Positions 43,481 to 50,947 of a DNA stretch of 64,000 bases are shown here, piece by piece. The translations under genes and the position numbers were made by a program. This stretch comes from CAZFDT01 sp964518335. Lineage in GTDB: Bacteria; Planctomycetota; Phycisphaerae; Phycisphaerales; Phycisphaeraceae. Position 1 is the first letter of the stretch. Every line of letters starts with the position of its first letter. The stretch lies in assembly GCA_964518335.1 (NCBI GenBank), contig CAZFDT010000025.1, positions 1 through 64,000 on the forward strand, in the 5' to 3' direction. Under the pieces are notes generated by a model. It saw only the letters and a program-made list of their open reading frames with translations, did no database searches and was not told where the DNA came from.

Positions 43481-44443
43481 TCAAAGCCCGAGCATGAACT
43501 GGTACACGCGGTCCTCCCAGCCGGGCAGGCCCTCGTGGCCGAAGTCGGGGTAGATCACCATCTCCTTCCTGGCGGTGATCTTGTTGTACGCGGCGAACTG
43601 CGTCGAGGGCGGGCACACCTGGTCGAGCATGCCGGTGGCGATGAGCACGTCGCCCTTGATGCGCGGGGCCAGGTGCTGCACGTCGATGTAGCCCAGGCGG
43701 TTGAACCACTCGTCGCGGCGTGCGTGGGTGGGGTCGAAGTGGCGGAAGAAGGTCTTGAGCTCGGCGTAGGCGTTGGTGGCCAGGTCCATCTCCCAGACGC
43801 GCAGGTAGTCGCAGAGGAAGGGGAAGGTCGGCGCCGCGCGGCGGATGCGGGGTTCAAGTGCAGCGCAGGCCAGCGTGAGCCCGCCGCCCTGCGAACCGCC
43901 CAGGGCGCCGACGCGCGTCTCATCGACCTCGTCGAAGCCCATGACGATGCCCGCCAGTTGCGCGGTGTCGAGGAAGATGTGTCGGAAGAGGAGGTTGTCG
44001 GGCTGATCGTCGAGGCCGCGAATGATGTGACCGTGGTGGGTCGTGCCTTTGATGCCGCCGGTGTCTTCGGACAGCCCGCCCTGGCCGCGGCAGTCGAGTG
44101 CGGCGACGGCGAAGCCGGCGGCGACGAGTCCGAGCTTGCCGCACCAGTCGCCGCTGTTGCCGGTGTATCCGTGGAACTGCACCACCGCCGGGCCGGGCCG
44201 CGTCGCGCCCTTGGGCCGCAGATACTTGGCGTGGATGCGCGCCCCGCGCACGCCGGTGAAATACAGGTCGAAGCAGTCGGCGAAGGGCGTGGCGAACGCC
44301 GCGGGCTTGAGCTCGACGTTGGCCTGGACCGACTTCATCTCGCCGAGCGCTCGCGTCCAGTACGCATCGTGATCGGCGGGGCGCGGGTTGCGGCCCTGGT
44401 ACGTCTTGAGGCTCTCCGTCGACATTTCAAAGCAGGCAGGCAT
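43481..44443 (-). CDS. Acetyl-xylan esterase / cephalosporin-C deacetylase family hydrolase (AXE1)
   Basis: 320 aa alpha/beta hydrolase. Catalytic triad visible: Ser in ALGGSQGGGLTLACA (Gly-x-Ser-x-Gly), Asp in LIATGMLDQVCPPSTQ, His in YPDFGHEGLPGWE. Earlier family markers are VVQFHGYTGNSGDW, DCRGQGGLSEDTGG and the substrate-loop HHGHIIRGLDD. Such enzymes remove acetyl groups from xylan or small substrates. No signal peptide, so probably cytosolic acting on imported sugars. GGAG lies 9 nt before ATG 44443, divergent from the DUF4058 gene. Confidence 0.94.
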   Translation of the reverse strand: MPACFEMSTESLKTYQGRNPRPADHDAYWTRALGEMKSVQANVELKPAAFATPFADCFDLYFTGVRGARIHAKYLRPKGATRPGPAVVQFHGYTGNSGDWCGKLGLVAAGFAVAALDCRGQGGLSEDTGGIKGTTHHGHIIRGLDDQPDNLLFRHIFLDTAQLAGIVMGFDEVDETRVGALGGSQGGGLTLACAALEPRIRRAAPTFPFLCDYLRVWEMDLATNAYAELKTFFRHFDPTHARRDEWFNRLGYIDVQHLAPRIKGDVLIATGMLDQVCPPSTQFAAYNKITARKEMVIYPDFGHEGLPGWEDRVYQFMLGL

Positions 44444-44518
44444 GGTCAATCTCCGTAGGGGGCCGATATCATACTGTTCGGCCGCGACTACAATGCTCCG
44501 GCACGCAGGAACCAACCG

Positions 44519-45295
44519 ATGCCCAGCCCCTTCCCCGGCATGGACCCGTACATGGAACTGCACTGGCGCGATGTCCACGCAGCGCTGGTCGCGACCACGC
44601 GCGCGGTGCTGAATGGACAGTTGCCGACCGGTCTGGTGGCCCGGGTGGAGGAGCGGGTGACGATCGATGCGCTGGAGGGTCCGGTTCGTGCCTATGTGCC
44701 TGATGTTCAGGTCGTCGAAGATCGGTCCGATGAAAAGGCACGCGGCACGACCACCGCAGCGGTCGCGGTGGCTTCACCCGTTGTGCTGCAAGTCGAGTCG
44801 TATACCGAAACCTATATCACCGTGCTGGAGTCCGCGGGCGAACGACTCGTCACTGTGATCGAGTTCCTTAGCCCTTCCAATAAGCGTGGCGACAGCATGG
44901 CCGACTACCTGACTAAGCGAGGCGAACTGCTGTCGGGGGGCGTGAATCTGGTCGAGGTGGACCTGGTCCGCAAGGGCAGTTGGGTCAAGCTGATCGCACC
45001 CAACGTACCACCGCCACAGTTGGCCACGCCGTATCGCGTCGTGACGAGGCGCCACGGTAAACCAAGCCAGGCCGAGTTGTTCCCGATCACGCTACGACAA
45101 CGGCTTCCCATCATCCCGATCCCGCTGCGTGAAATGGACCAGGACGCCACACTCGACTTGCAGGCGATTCTGACCCGGGCCTATGACGAAGGCCGCTACG
45201 CCGGCACAGACTACCGCCAGCCGCTGGACCCGCCGCTCGAAGGCGAGGACGCGACGTGGGCCGACGAGTTGCTCAAGACCGCGGGGCGGCGGTGA
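44519..45295 (+). CDS. DUF4058 family protein
   Basis: 258 aa. The start MPSPFPGMDPYMELHWRDVH is the signature of DUF4058. The middle has VIEFLSPSNKRGD and NLVEVDLVRKG, which look like the E-x-K/D core of PD-(D/E)XK nuclease folds; that similarity is inferred. Function unknown; common in cyanobacteria and planctomycetes. AGGA before the ATG; TACAAT at 44489-44494 may be its -10 box. Confidence 0.9.
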   Translation: MPSPFPGMDPYMELHWRDVHAALVATTRAVLNGQLPTGLVARVEERVTIDALEGPVRAYVPDVQVVEDRSDEKARGTTTAAVAVASPVVLQVESYTETYITVLESAGERLVTVIEFLSPSNKRGDSMADYLTKRGELLSGGVNLVEVDLVRKGSWVKLIAPNVPPPQLATPYRVVTRRHGKPSQAELFPITLRQRLPIIPIPLREMDQDATLDLQAILTRAYDEGRYAGTDYRQPLDPPLEGEDATWADELLKTAGRR

Positions 45296-45314
45296 GAGGG
45301 GCGTGGCGACCGGC

Positions 45315-45320
45315 TACAAT
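45315..45320 (+). promoter_or_regulatory. TACAAT -10 box placed for a leaderless ribH transcript
   Basis: TACAAT ends 7 nt before ATG 45328; no Shine-Dalgarno lies between. It would give an mRNA starting essentially at the initiation codon. Confidence 0.45.
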
Positions 45321-45327
45321 CGCGGCT

Positions 45328-45795
45328 ATGCCTGAACAGATCACCGGTTCGCTCGTGCCCGGCGAGCATCGCGTCGCCATCGTCGCCGCGCGGTTCAACG
45401 AGTTCGTCGTCGATCACATGCTGCGGGCGGCGGTGGAGACGTGGCATCAACTCGGCGGCAGCGACGAGCGGCTGGCGGTGCTGCGCGTGCCCGGCTCGTT
45501 CGAGCTGCCGGTGACGGCGCTGAACCTGGCGAAGACCGGCAAGTACGCGGCGATCGTGTGCCTGGGCTGCGTGATCCGCGGCGAGACCGACCACTACGAC
45601 CACGTGGTCGAGCAGACGGCCAAGGGGATCAAGGACGTGGGCGTGACGACGGGCGTGCCGTGCATCTTCGGCGTGCTCACTTGCGAGAACCTGGAGCAGG
45701 CGATCCATCGCGCCGGGGCGAAGATGGGCAACGCGGGGCGCAGCGCGATGATGGCGGCGGTGGAGATGGCCAACCTGATCCAGCGCATCGCCTGA
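45328..45795 (+). CDS. ribH: 6,7-dimethyl-8-ribityllumazine synthase
   Basis: 155 aa, full family length. It joins 5-amino-6-ribitylaminouracil with 3,4-dihydroxybutanone phosphate in riboflavin synthesis, as a 60-mer or pentamer. Motifs: VAARFNEFVVDHML (substrate Phe), VPGSFELPVTAL, LGCVIRGETDHYDHVVEQ with the catalytic His in the ETxHxD-like segment, GVLTCENLEQAI and NAGRSAMMAAVEM. Start chosen at ATG 45328 from alignment to the family; the open frame upstream to 45256 overlaps the DUF4058 gene. No other rib gene is nearby. Confidence 0.97.
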   Translation: MPEQITGSLVPGEHRVAIVAARFNEFVVDHMLRAAVETWHQLGGSDERLAVLRVPGSFELPVTALNLAKTGKYAAIVCLGCVIRGETDHYDHVVEQTAKGIKDVGVTTGVPCIFGVLTCENLEQAIHRAGAKMGNAGRSAMMAAVEMANLIQRIA

Positions 45796-45817
45796 CGCGC
45801 GATCGGTGATCGCGCCC

Positions 45818-47725
45818 TTACGCCGTGCCGGTCAACCGTCGCACGGTCATGTCGAAGCTGCTGACCATTTTGGTGAGCATGGCGTACACGACGGCGCTGT
45901 AGCCGGCGGCGGCGATGATGGCGGCGGTGAACAGGCTGATGCGACCGGCAATGTCCGATCCGGTGGCGCCGCGGAACGACGCCACGTGCTCCCACGGGTT
46001 GAGGATCATCACCAGGTTTGTCGTCGGGCTGAAGGCGTTGAGCACCGGCCCGACCAGCGGAATCTGGCTCGCCGCCGCCCAGCCGCAGAACCCGGTGAGC
46101 AGCGCCACGCACGCGATCACGCCCACCGCCGGCACCACCGCGCCCAGCACGCCCTTGGCCTTGAGCGACGTGCTCATCCCCACCATGACGCACACCGCCA
46201 CGAACGGCACGAGCATGATCGCCAGCAGCACCGGCGCCTCGGGCAGCAGCAGGTCGCTCACGTGACTGCCGCCGGTCGAGCCGGGGATGAAGTACGACGC
46301 ACGCCCCTGGGGCCACGACAGCCACGACGCCACCGTCGCATAGCCCGACGCCACCCCCAGCGTGAGCACCGGCGCCGACAGCATCAGCGTCAGGAAGCTC
46401 ACCAGCCCGCGCAGCTTGCCCCAGATGTAGCGCTGCGGCGTCACCGGCGTGGTCAGGATCAGGTCCAGCGTGCCGTCCTCGCGCTCGCGGCTGACGCACC
46501 CGGCGGACATGTAGATCGCCACGAGCACGATGACCGCCAGCTCGCCCAGCAGCAGGGTCAGCAGGGCGGCGCGGAAGACGCCGGCCTGGTCCATGTTGGG
46601 CTGGCCGGTCTGCGGGTTGGTCGGCGCGGGCAGGGCGCTGTGGTGGTAGAGCAGGACGAGGACCACTGCAGCGGCGACGCCGGCGACGGCGAAGCCCCAG
46701 CGGGCGAGGATGCCCGTGGCGAGCTTGCCGCGCGTGTTGGCCTCGCGCCAGGCGACAGGGTTGTCCCACACGTGCCGCGGCGGCCGACGCCGCTCCCCCG
46801 TCGCGCCCAGGCGCAGCACCCGCCTCAGCCACAGCCGCACCTTGCCTTCGCCTTTGCCCACCTGGCGCAGCACGATCGCGCCGAACGCGATCAGCGCCAC
46901 GCTGCCGAGGCCCGTCAGCGCAGCGAAGACGCTCAGCGGCTGCGACAGATACCAGCGCACCCACCCCGGAAGCGGTTGACCCGAGGCGCCGACGATCGTC
47001 TCCGGCAGCGGCGGGCGGTAGTTGGCCGCGTTGATCGACGCCTCCAGCACCAGCAGCGGGTGCAGCGGCGTCAGCCACGTCGTGCTGATCCCGTCGCGCA
47101 GCAGCAGCCGGTCGGCGGCGTAGGCCATCGCCAGGTACGCCGCCACCACGATCACGAACGTGAACACCGCCTTGCGCCCCGCCGCACGCATCACCGACAG
47201 GGTCACTGCAACACTCCCCACCGCCAGCGCCGTCAGCGCCGCCACCGCAAACGCCACGAACACGCTGCGCACCGGCACGCCACCGAAAATCAGCAGCACC
47301 GCGAACAGCGGCAGCCCGCTGGCCAGCAGCGCCAGCACGAAAAACAACCGCCCCATCAGTGTCCCCAGCACGATCTGCAGGTTCGACATCGGCGTCGTCA
47401 GCAGAATGTCGTACGTCTTGCCCGACTGCTCCTGCGCCAGCGCCGCGGCCATGAACAGCGGCGCCAGCAGGCACACGAAGATCACCTGCCCATACGCCAC
47501 CAGCGCGAACAGCTTGGCCCCGCTCTTGGCCAGCTCGTTGAGGCTCACCTCGCCGCCCAGCCCGCCCCCGGTGATCAGCCCGATGAGCACCAGCAGAATC
47601 AGCGCTCCCAGGTAGCTCATGCGCACCCACAGGTGGCGCGTACGGCGCGACCCGCCCTGCACCACGCGCACCACGATCGGGTTGGCCGGCAGCAGCGTCC
47701 AGAACCAGCGGTAGATCGCTTCCAC
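45818..47725 (-). CDS. Duplicated ABC-2 type permease
   Basis: 635 aa, two homologous ABC-2 permease halves in one chain. Each half has about six helices and the family loop: LAQEQSGKTYDILLTTPMSN in the first half and VSREREDGTLDLILTTPVTP in the second. Between them lies a cytosolic linker rich in Arg (GERRRPPRHVWDNPVAWREAN). The cognate ATPase is not adjacent. Start set at GTG 47725, six nt after a minus-strand TATGCT -10 box (leaderless); a TTG at 47731 is the alternative. Divergent from the membrane protein at 47763. Confidence 0.88.
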   Translation of the reverse strand: MEAIYRWFWTLLPANPIVVRVVQGGSRRTRHLWVRMSYLGALILLVLIGLITGGGLGGEVSLNELAKSGAKLFALVAYGQVIFVCLLAPLFMAAALAQEQSGKTYDILLTTPMSNLQIVLGTLMGRLFFVLALLASGLPLFAVLLIFGGVPVRSVFVAFAVAALTALAVGSVAVTLSVMRAAGRKAVFTFVIVVAAYLAMAYAADRLLLRDGISTTWLTPLHPLLVLEASINAANYRPPLPETIVGASGQPLPGWVRWYLSQPLSVFAALTGLGSVALIAFGAIVLRQVGKGEGKVRLWLRRVLRLGATGERRRPPRHVWDNPVAWREANTRGKLATGILARWGFAVAGVAAAVVLVLLYHHSALPAPTNPQTGQPNMDQAGVFRAALLTLLLGELAVIVLVAIYMSAGCVSREREDGTLDLILTTPVTPQRYIWGKLRGLVSFLTLMLSAPVLTLGVASGYATVASWLSWPQGRASYFIPGSTGGSHVSDLLLPEAPVLLAIMLVPFVAVCVMVGMSTSLKAKGVLGAVVPAVGVIACVALLTGFCGWAAASQIPLVGPVLNAFSPTTNLVMILNPWEHVASFRGATGSDIAGRISLFTAAIIAAAGYSAVVYAMLTKMVSSFDMTVRRLTGTA

Positions 47726-47731
47726 GGCCAA

Positions 47732-47754
47732 AGCATATCACGACGCGGTATGCT
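47732..47754. promoter_or_regulatory. Back-to-back -10 boxes between divergent genes
   Basis: Minus strand TATGCT at 47737-47732, 6 nt from the permease GTG; plus strand TATGCT at 47749-47754, 8 nt from the GTG at 47763. The two genes are only 37 nt apart and neither has a Shine-Dalgarno, so both are probably leaderless. Confidence 0.4.
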
Positions 47755-47762
47755 GACGCCTC

Positions 47763-49079
47763 GTGATCTGCGACGGCCGCCACTTTGCCGCCCCGGCCCA
47801 CGCCGCCGCCGCCCTGGCGCTGGGCGCCGCCGCCCTGTGGCTGTTCATGCTCAACGACCGCTACATCGGTTCGGGCGACACCGTCCCCGCCGAGCTGCTG
47901 CCCATCTCCATCCTGCGCGAGGGCGACCTCGACTTCGACGAGTTCGGCGACAACCTCGAACGCGGGTACATGTACGAGAAGATCGGCGGCCGCGTGATCT
48001 CGTTCTACTCCGTCGTGCCCGGCCTGCTCAACATCCCGGCGTACTGGCTGGCCGACGGCGACGGCGTGGACCTGCGGGCGCAGCGCCAGGTGCTGTCGAA
48101 GCGCACCGCGGCGGCGATCGCGGCGGCGTCGGTGGCGCTGATGTACCTGGCGCTGTGCGGTGTGTGCGACCGCTGGTGGACCCCGCTGCTGATGACGGGT
48201 CTGTACGTCACGGGGACGGCGGTGTGGAGCGTGGCGTCCAACGCGATGTGGCAGCACGGGCCGTCGCTGCTGTTTCTGACGGGCGCGATGGCGTGCCTGG
48301 CGGCGAGGCCGACGTGGCTGGCGGCGCTGGCCGGTGCGTGGCTGGGCCTGGCGGTGTGGAACCGACCCACCAACGGCGTGTTCCTGGCCGCGGCGGGCTT
48401 GTACCTGCTGATCCACCGGCGACGCGCCCTGCCGGGGTTCGTCCTTGCTGCAGTGATACCCCTGGCCCTCATGTGCTGGTACTCGGTCACGCACTGGGGC
48501 TCGCTCCTGGCCATGGGGCAGGGCCATCGCTTTGCCGCCGGCACGCACGGCCCGCACAAGACCCACTTTCACGGCCCGTTCATCGAAAGCCTCGTCGGTG
48601 TCACGCTCAGCCCCGCGCGCGGCCTGCTGGTGTTCTCGCCGATGTTCGCCCTGAGCTTCGCCGCACTCCTGCACACGCTCGCCCGCCCGCGCACCAGCCC
48701 ACTGGCGCTGTGGATGGGCCTGGCCGCCGTCGCCCACCTGGCCGTCCACGCCCTGTGGAGCGTCTGGTGGGGCGGATGGTCCTTCGGCTACCGCCTGCTC
48801 ATCGAGATGATCCCCGCCCTCACGCTGCTGCTGGCCATCGCGTGGGAGCAGTGGCTGGTGTGGCGCTGGTGGCGCATCGCCTTGTTCGCCCCGCTGGCGG
48901 TCGCGTCGATCTACATCCACTTCCTCGGCGCGTGGTACTACCCCTCCGGCTGGAACGGTACGCCCAACATCGACCGCAACACCCACCGCCTCTGGGACGT
49001 GCGCGATACGGAGCTGGCCCGGCTGCACCAGAAGTGTGTCGAGCATCCGCCGTCGGTCTGGACGCCGACGGATCGATAG
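47763..49079 (+). CDS. Polytopic membrane protein, GT-C glycosyltransferase-like
   Basis: 438 aa with about ten hydrophobic helices, an early luminal loop with acidic residues (NDRYIGSGDTVPAELLPISI and REGDLDFDEFGDN), and late aromatic/His motifs (LWSVWWGGWSFGYRLLIEMI). The overall plan resembles the ArnT/PMT-type GT-C fold, which uses lipid-linked sugars; no specific family was recognised. Start is GTG 47763. Followed by lptB after 24 nt. Confidence 0.65.
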   Translation: MICDGRHFAAPAHAAAALALGAAALWLFMLNDRYIGSGDTVPAELLPISILREGDLDFDEFGDNLERGYMYEKIGGRVISFYSVVPGLLNIPAYWLADGDGVDLRAQRQVLSKRTAAAIAAASVALMYLALCGVCDRWWTPLLMTGLYVTGTAVWSVASNAMWQHGPSLLFLTGAMACLAARPTWLAALAGAWLGLAVWNRPTNGVFLAAAGLYLLIHRRRALPGFVLAAVIPLALMCWYSVTHWGSLLAMGQGHRFAAGTHGPHKTHFHGPFIESLVGVTLSPARGLLVFSPMFALSFAALLHTLARPRTSPLALWMGLAAVAHLAVHALWSVWWGGWSFGYRLLIEMIPALTLLLAIAWEQWLVWRWWRIALFAPLAVASIYIHFLGAWYYPSGWNGTPNIDRNTHRLWDVRDTELARLHQKCVEHPPSVWTPTDR

Positions 49080-49091
49080 CGCCGCATCCTG

Positions 49092-49097
49092 TATCAT
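49092..49097 (+). promoter_or_regulatory. TATCAT -10 box placed for a leaderless lptB transcript
   Basis: TATCAT is followed by six nt and then the GTG start at 49104, without a Shine-Dalgarno. Confidence 0.4.
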
Positions 49098-49103
49098 TCG
49101 GGG

Positions 49104-49844
49104 GTGTTCATCCTCAAGGCCAACAACCTCGTTAAGAGCTACAGCGGTCGCACCGTCGTCGATCACGTGTCGTTCGACGTCAGCGAGGGGCAGATTGTCG
49201 GTCTGCTGGGGCGTAACGGGGCGGGCAAGACGACGAGCTTCCGCATGACCATGGGGATGATCACGCCCGAGACGGGTCAGGTGATCTTCAACGGGCAGGA
49301 CGTGACGCGGCTGCCGATGTACGAGCGGGCGCAGCGCGGCATGGGGTATCTGTCGCAGGAGCCGAGCATTTTTCAGCGGCTGACGGTCGAGCAGAACCTG
49401 ATGGCGATCCTCGAGACGCGCCCGATGCCGCGCAAGGCGCGCCGGCATCGGGCCGAGGAACTGATGGCCCAGTTCGACCTGACGAAGCTGCGTCGCCAGC
49501 ACGCGCGGACGCTCTCCGGCGGCGAGCGGCGCAAGCTCGAGATCGCCCGCGCGCTGGTGAGCGAGCCGATCCTGATCCTGCTCGACGAGCCGTTCAGCGG
49601 CGTCGATCCGGTGGCGGTCGAGGAGCTGCAGCGCGAGATTCGCCGGCTGCGGGCCGAGCACAACATCGCCATGCTCGTGACCGATCACAACGTGCAGCGC
49701 ACGCTGGAGATCGTCGATCGGGCGTACGTGATCTTCGAGGGCAAGGTCTTCGCCGAAGGCTCGCCGCGGACGATCATCAACAACGAGCAGGTGCGCAAGC
49801 TGTACCTGGGCTCGATGTTCAAGGGTGACGAGTTTGACCAGTGA
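49104..49844 (+). CDS. lptB: LPS export ABC ATPase LptB
   Basis: 246 aa. Walker A GLLGRNGAGKTTSFRM, Q-loop LSQEPSIFQRLTVEQNLM, signature LSGGERRKLEIARAL, Walker B ILILLDEPFSGVDPVAV and H-loop LVTDHNVQRTLEIVDRAYVI. The GYLSQEPSIFQRLTV stretch and the SGVDP[IV]AV region are diagnostic for LptB, the cytosolic motor of the Lpt bridge that extracts LPS. lptA, lptC, lptF and lptG are not in the window. The start is GTG. The tiny membrane gene at 49825 overlaps its end. Confidence 0.95.
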   Translation: MFILKANNLVKSYSGRTVVDHVSFDVSEGQIVGLLGRNGAGKTTSFRMTMGMITPETGQVIFNGQDVTRLPMYERAQRGMGYLSQEPSIFQRLTVEQNLMAILETRPMPRKARRHRAEELMAQFDLTKLRRQHARTLSGGERRKLEIARALVSEPILILLDEPFSGVDPVAVEELQREIRRLRAEHNIAMLVTDHNVQRTLEIVDRAYVIFEGKVFAEGSPRTIINNEQVRKLYLGSMFKGDEFDQ

Positions 49845-50004
49845 CCGCACCGATCCTGTCGCCGGCGGCTTAGCGCCGCGCTGGGTGCGCGCGCTGGTGT
49901 TCGCCGCGCTGGTGGCGATCGCGGTGGCGTCGATCTGGCTGATCGATCGCCGGGCGATGGTGATTCAGGCGCGTCACGGCTGGCCGGGGCAGAGCCAGCG
50001 ATGA
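49825..50004 (+). CDS. Tiny single-helix membrane protein between lptB and rluB
   Basis: 59 aa from GTG 49825: polar head TSLTSDRTDPVAGGLAPRW, one helix (VRALVFAALVAIAVASIWLI), then a basic tail DRRAMVIQARHGWPGQSQR. It overlaps lptB by 20 nt and its stop overlaps the rluB ATG (ATGA), so it fills exactly the space between two real genes. No family recognised; function unknown. Confidence 0.55.
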   Translation: MTSLTSDRTDPVAGGLAPRWVRALVFAALVAIAVASIWLIDRRAMVIQARHGWPGQSQR

Positions 50005-50894
50005 AAGTGCCCGCCCCCTACAACGACGCCAAGCGCGGCGAGCGCCTGCAGAAGGTGATGGCCGCCGCCGGTGTCGCGTCGCGTCGCGACTGCGAGAAGC
50101 TCATCGAGCAGGGCCACGTCACCGTCAACGGCACGCCCGTCGCCGCTTTGCCCGCGTGGGTCGATCCTGCGAACGACCGCGTCGCCGTCGATGGCAGGCC
50201 ACTGCAGCGCGCCAGGGCCGCCACGCCGGGTCTGAGTCCGCGAAGACCCGGATTGCAGCGCACCTACATCATGCTGCACAAGCCCCGCGGCATCGTCAGC
50301 ACCACCGACGACGACCTGGGCCGACGCACCGTTCTCGACCTGATCGACCTCAAGACCCACAGCCGCAAGCTCCCGCGCCTCTACCCCGTCGGCCGACTCG
50401 ACGCCGACTCCACCGGCCTCATCCTCCTCACCAACGACGGCGACCTCACCCAACGACTCACCCACCCCAGCTTCGGCATCACCAAGCAGTACCTCGTCTC
50501 CATCAAGGGCACGCTCACGCCGCAGGATGTCGATCGCCTCAAGCGCGGCCTCACCCTCGCCCACAAGCCGCGGGCTGAGTCTTCGAAGCCCCGGATCAAA
50601 CCGAAGAAAGCCGCCTTCGAAAGCGTGCGAGTCCTCGGCCACGATACCGATCGCGCCCGCGGCGACCGCACCCGCCTGGCCGTCACCCTCACCGAGGGCC
50701 AGAACCGCGAGATCCGCCGCCTCATGGCCCGCCTGGGCTACAACGTCCGCCGCCTCAAGCGCGTCGGCATGGGTCCACTGCAACTCACCGGTCTGGCCGT
50801 CGGCGAGTGGCGGTTCCTCACCCCCGCCGAAATCGCCCAGCTCCGCCGCGCCGCGGTTCAACCGCAGCACGCCAAGCCGCGACGCACCCGCTGA
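50001..50894 (+). CDS. rluB: RluB/RsuA-family rRNA pseudouridine synthase
   Basis: 297 aa. N-terminal S4 RNA-binding domain (LQKVMAAAGVASRRDCEKLI, then HVTVNGTPV), then the catalytic domain with YIMLHKPRGIVST, the catalytic Asp in YPVGRLDADSTGLILLTNDG and GQNREIRRLMARLGYNVRRL. It modifies uridine in 16S or 23S rRNA. Two in-frame insertions relative to the family are encoded by dispersed hairpin repeats: TPGLSPRRPGLQ between the S4 and catalytic domains, and RAESSKPRIKP later. ATG overlaps the stop of the tiny membrane gene. Confidence 0.95.
   Translation: MKVPAPYNDAKRGERLQKVMAAAGVASRRDCEKLIEQGHVTVNGTPVAALPAWVDPANDRVAVDGRPLQRARAATPGLSPRRPGLQRTYIMLHKPRGIVSTTDDDLGRRTVLDLIDLKTHSRKLPRLYPVGRLDADSTGLILLTNDGDLTQRLTHPSFGITKQYLVSIKGTLTPQDVDRLKRGLTLAHKPRAESSKPRIKPKKAAFESVRVLGHDTDRARGDRTRLAVTLTEGQNREIRRLMARLGYNVRRLKRVGMGPLQLTGLAVGEWRFLTPAEIAQLRRAAVQPQHAKPRRTR
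50221..50255 (-). repeat. Dispersed hairpin repeat, copy R2, inside rluB
   Basis: Stem CCGGGTCT (50226-50233) with AGACCCGG (50244-50251), 10-nt loop. It shares a 33-nt identical core with R4a. It lies in frame in rluB and encodes the linker TPGLSPRRPGLQ. Confidence 0.85.
50568..50594 (-). repeat. Dispersed hairpin repeat, degenerate copy R3, inside rluB
   Basis: Loop GAGTCTTCGA is identical to other copies; the stem is reduced to GGGCT/AGCCC with a mismatch outside. It encodes RAESSKPR. Confidence 0.6.
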
Positions 50895-50921
50895 AAAGCC
50901 CCGCATTGGCATGACGGGGCT
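50894..50921 (-). terminator. Intrinsic terminator of the ketoacyl-synthase-like gene
   Basis: Minus strand AGCCCCG/CGGGGCT stem (50915-50921 with 50897-50903), 11-nt loop, followed by TTTT (to 50894) just past the rluB stop. It lies 26 nt after the minus-strand gene's stop. Confidence 0.65.
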
Positions 50922-50947
50922 GCAGTAGCCCTTTCGTGCCCATTGGA

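Noticed and set aside
44489..44494. Leaderless start for the DUF4058 gene
   Set aside because: The TACAAT box is 24 nt before the ATG and an AGGA site lies between, so a normal leader is more likely.
45594..49850. Very long minus-strand open frame (over 1400 codons) spanning ribH to lptB
   Set aside because: It crosses at least four genes with clear motifs in other frames; stop-codon scarcity in GC-rich DNA explains it.
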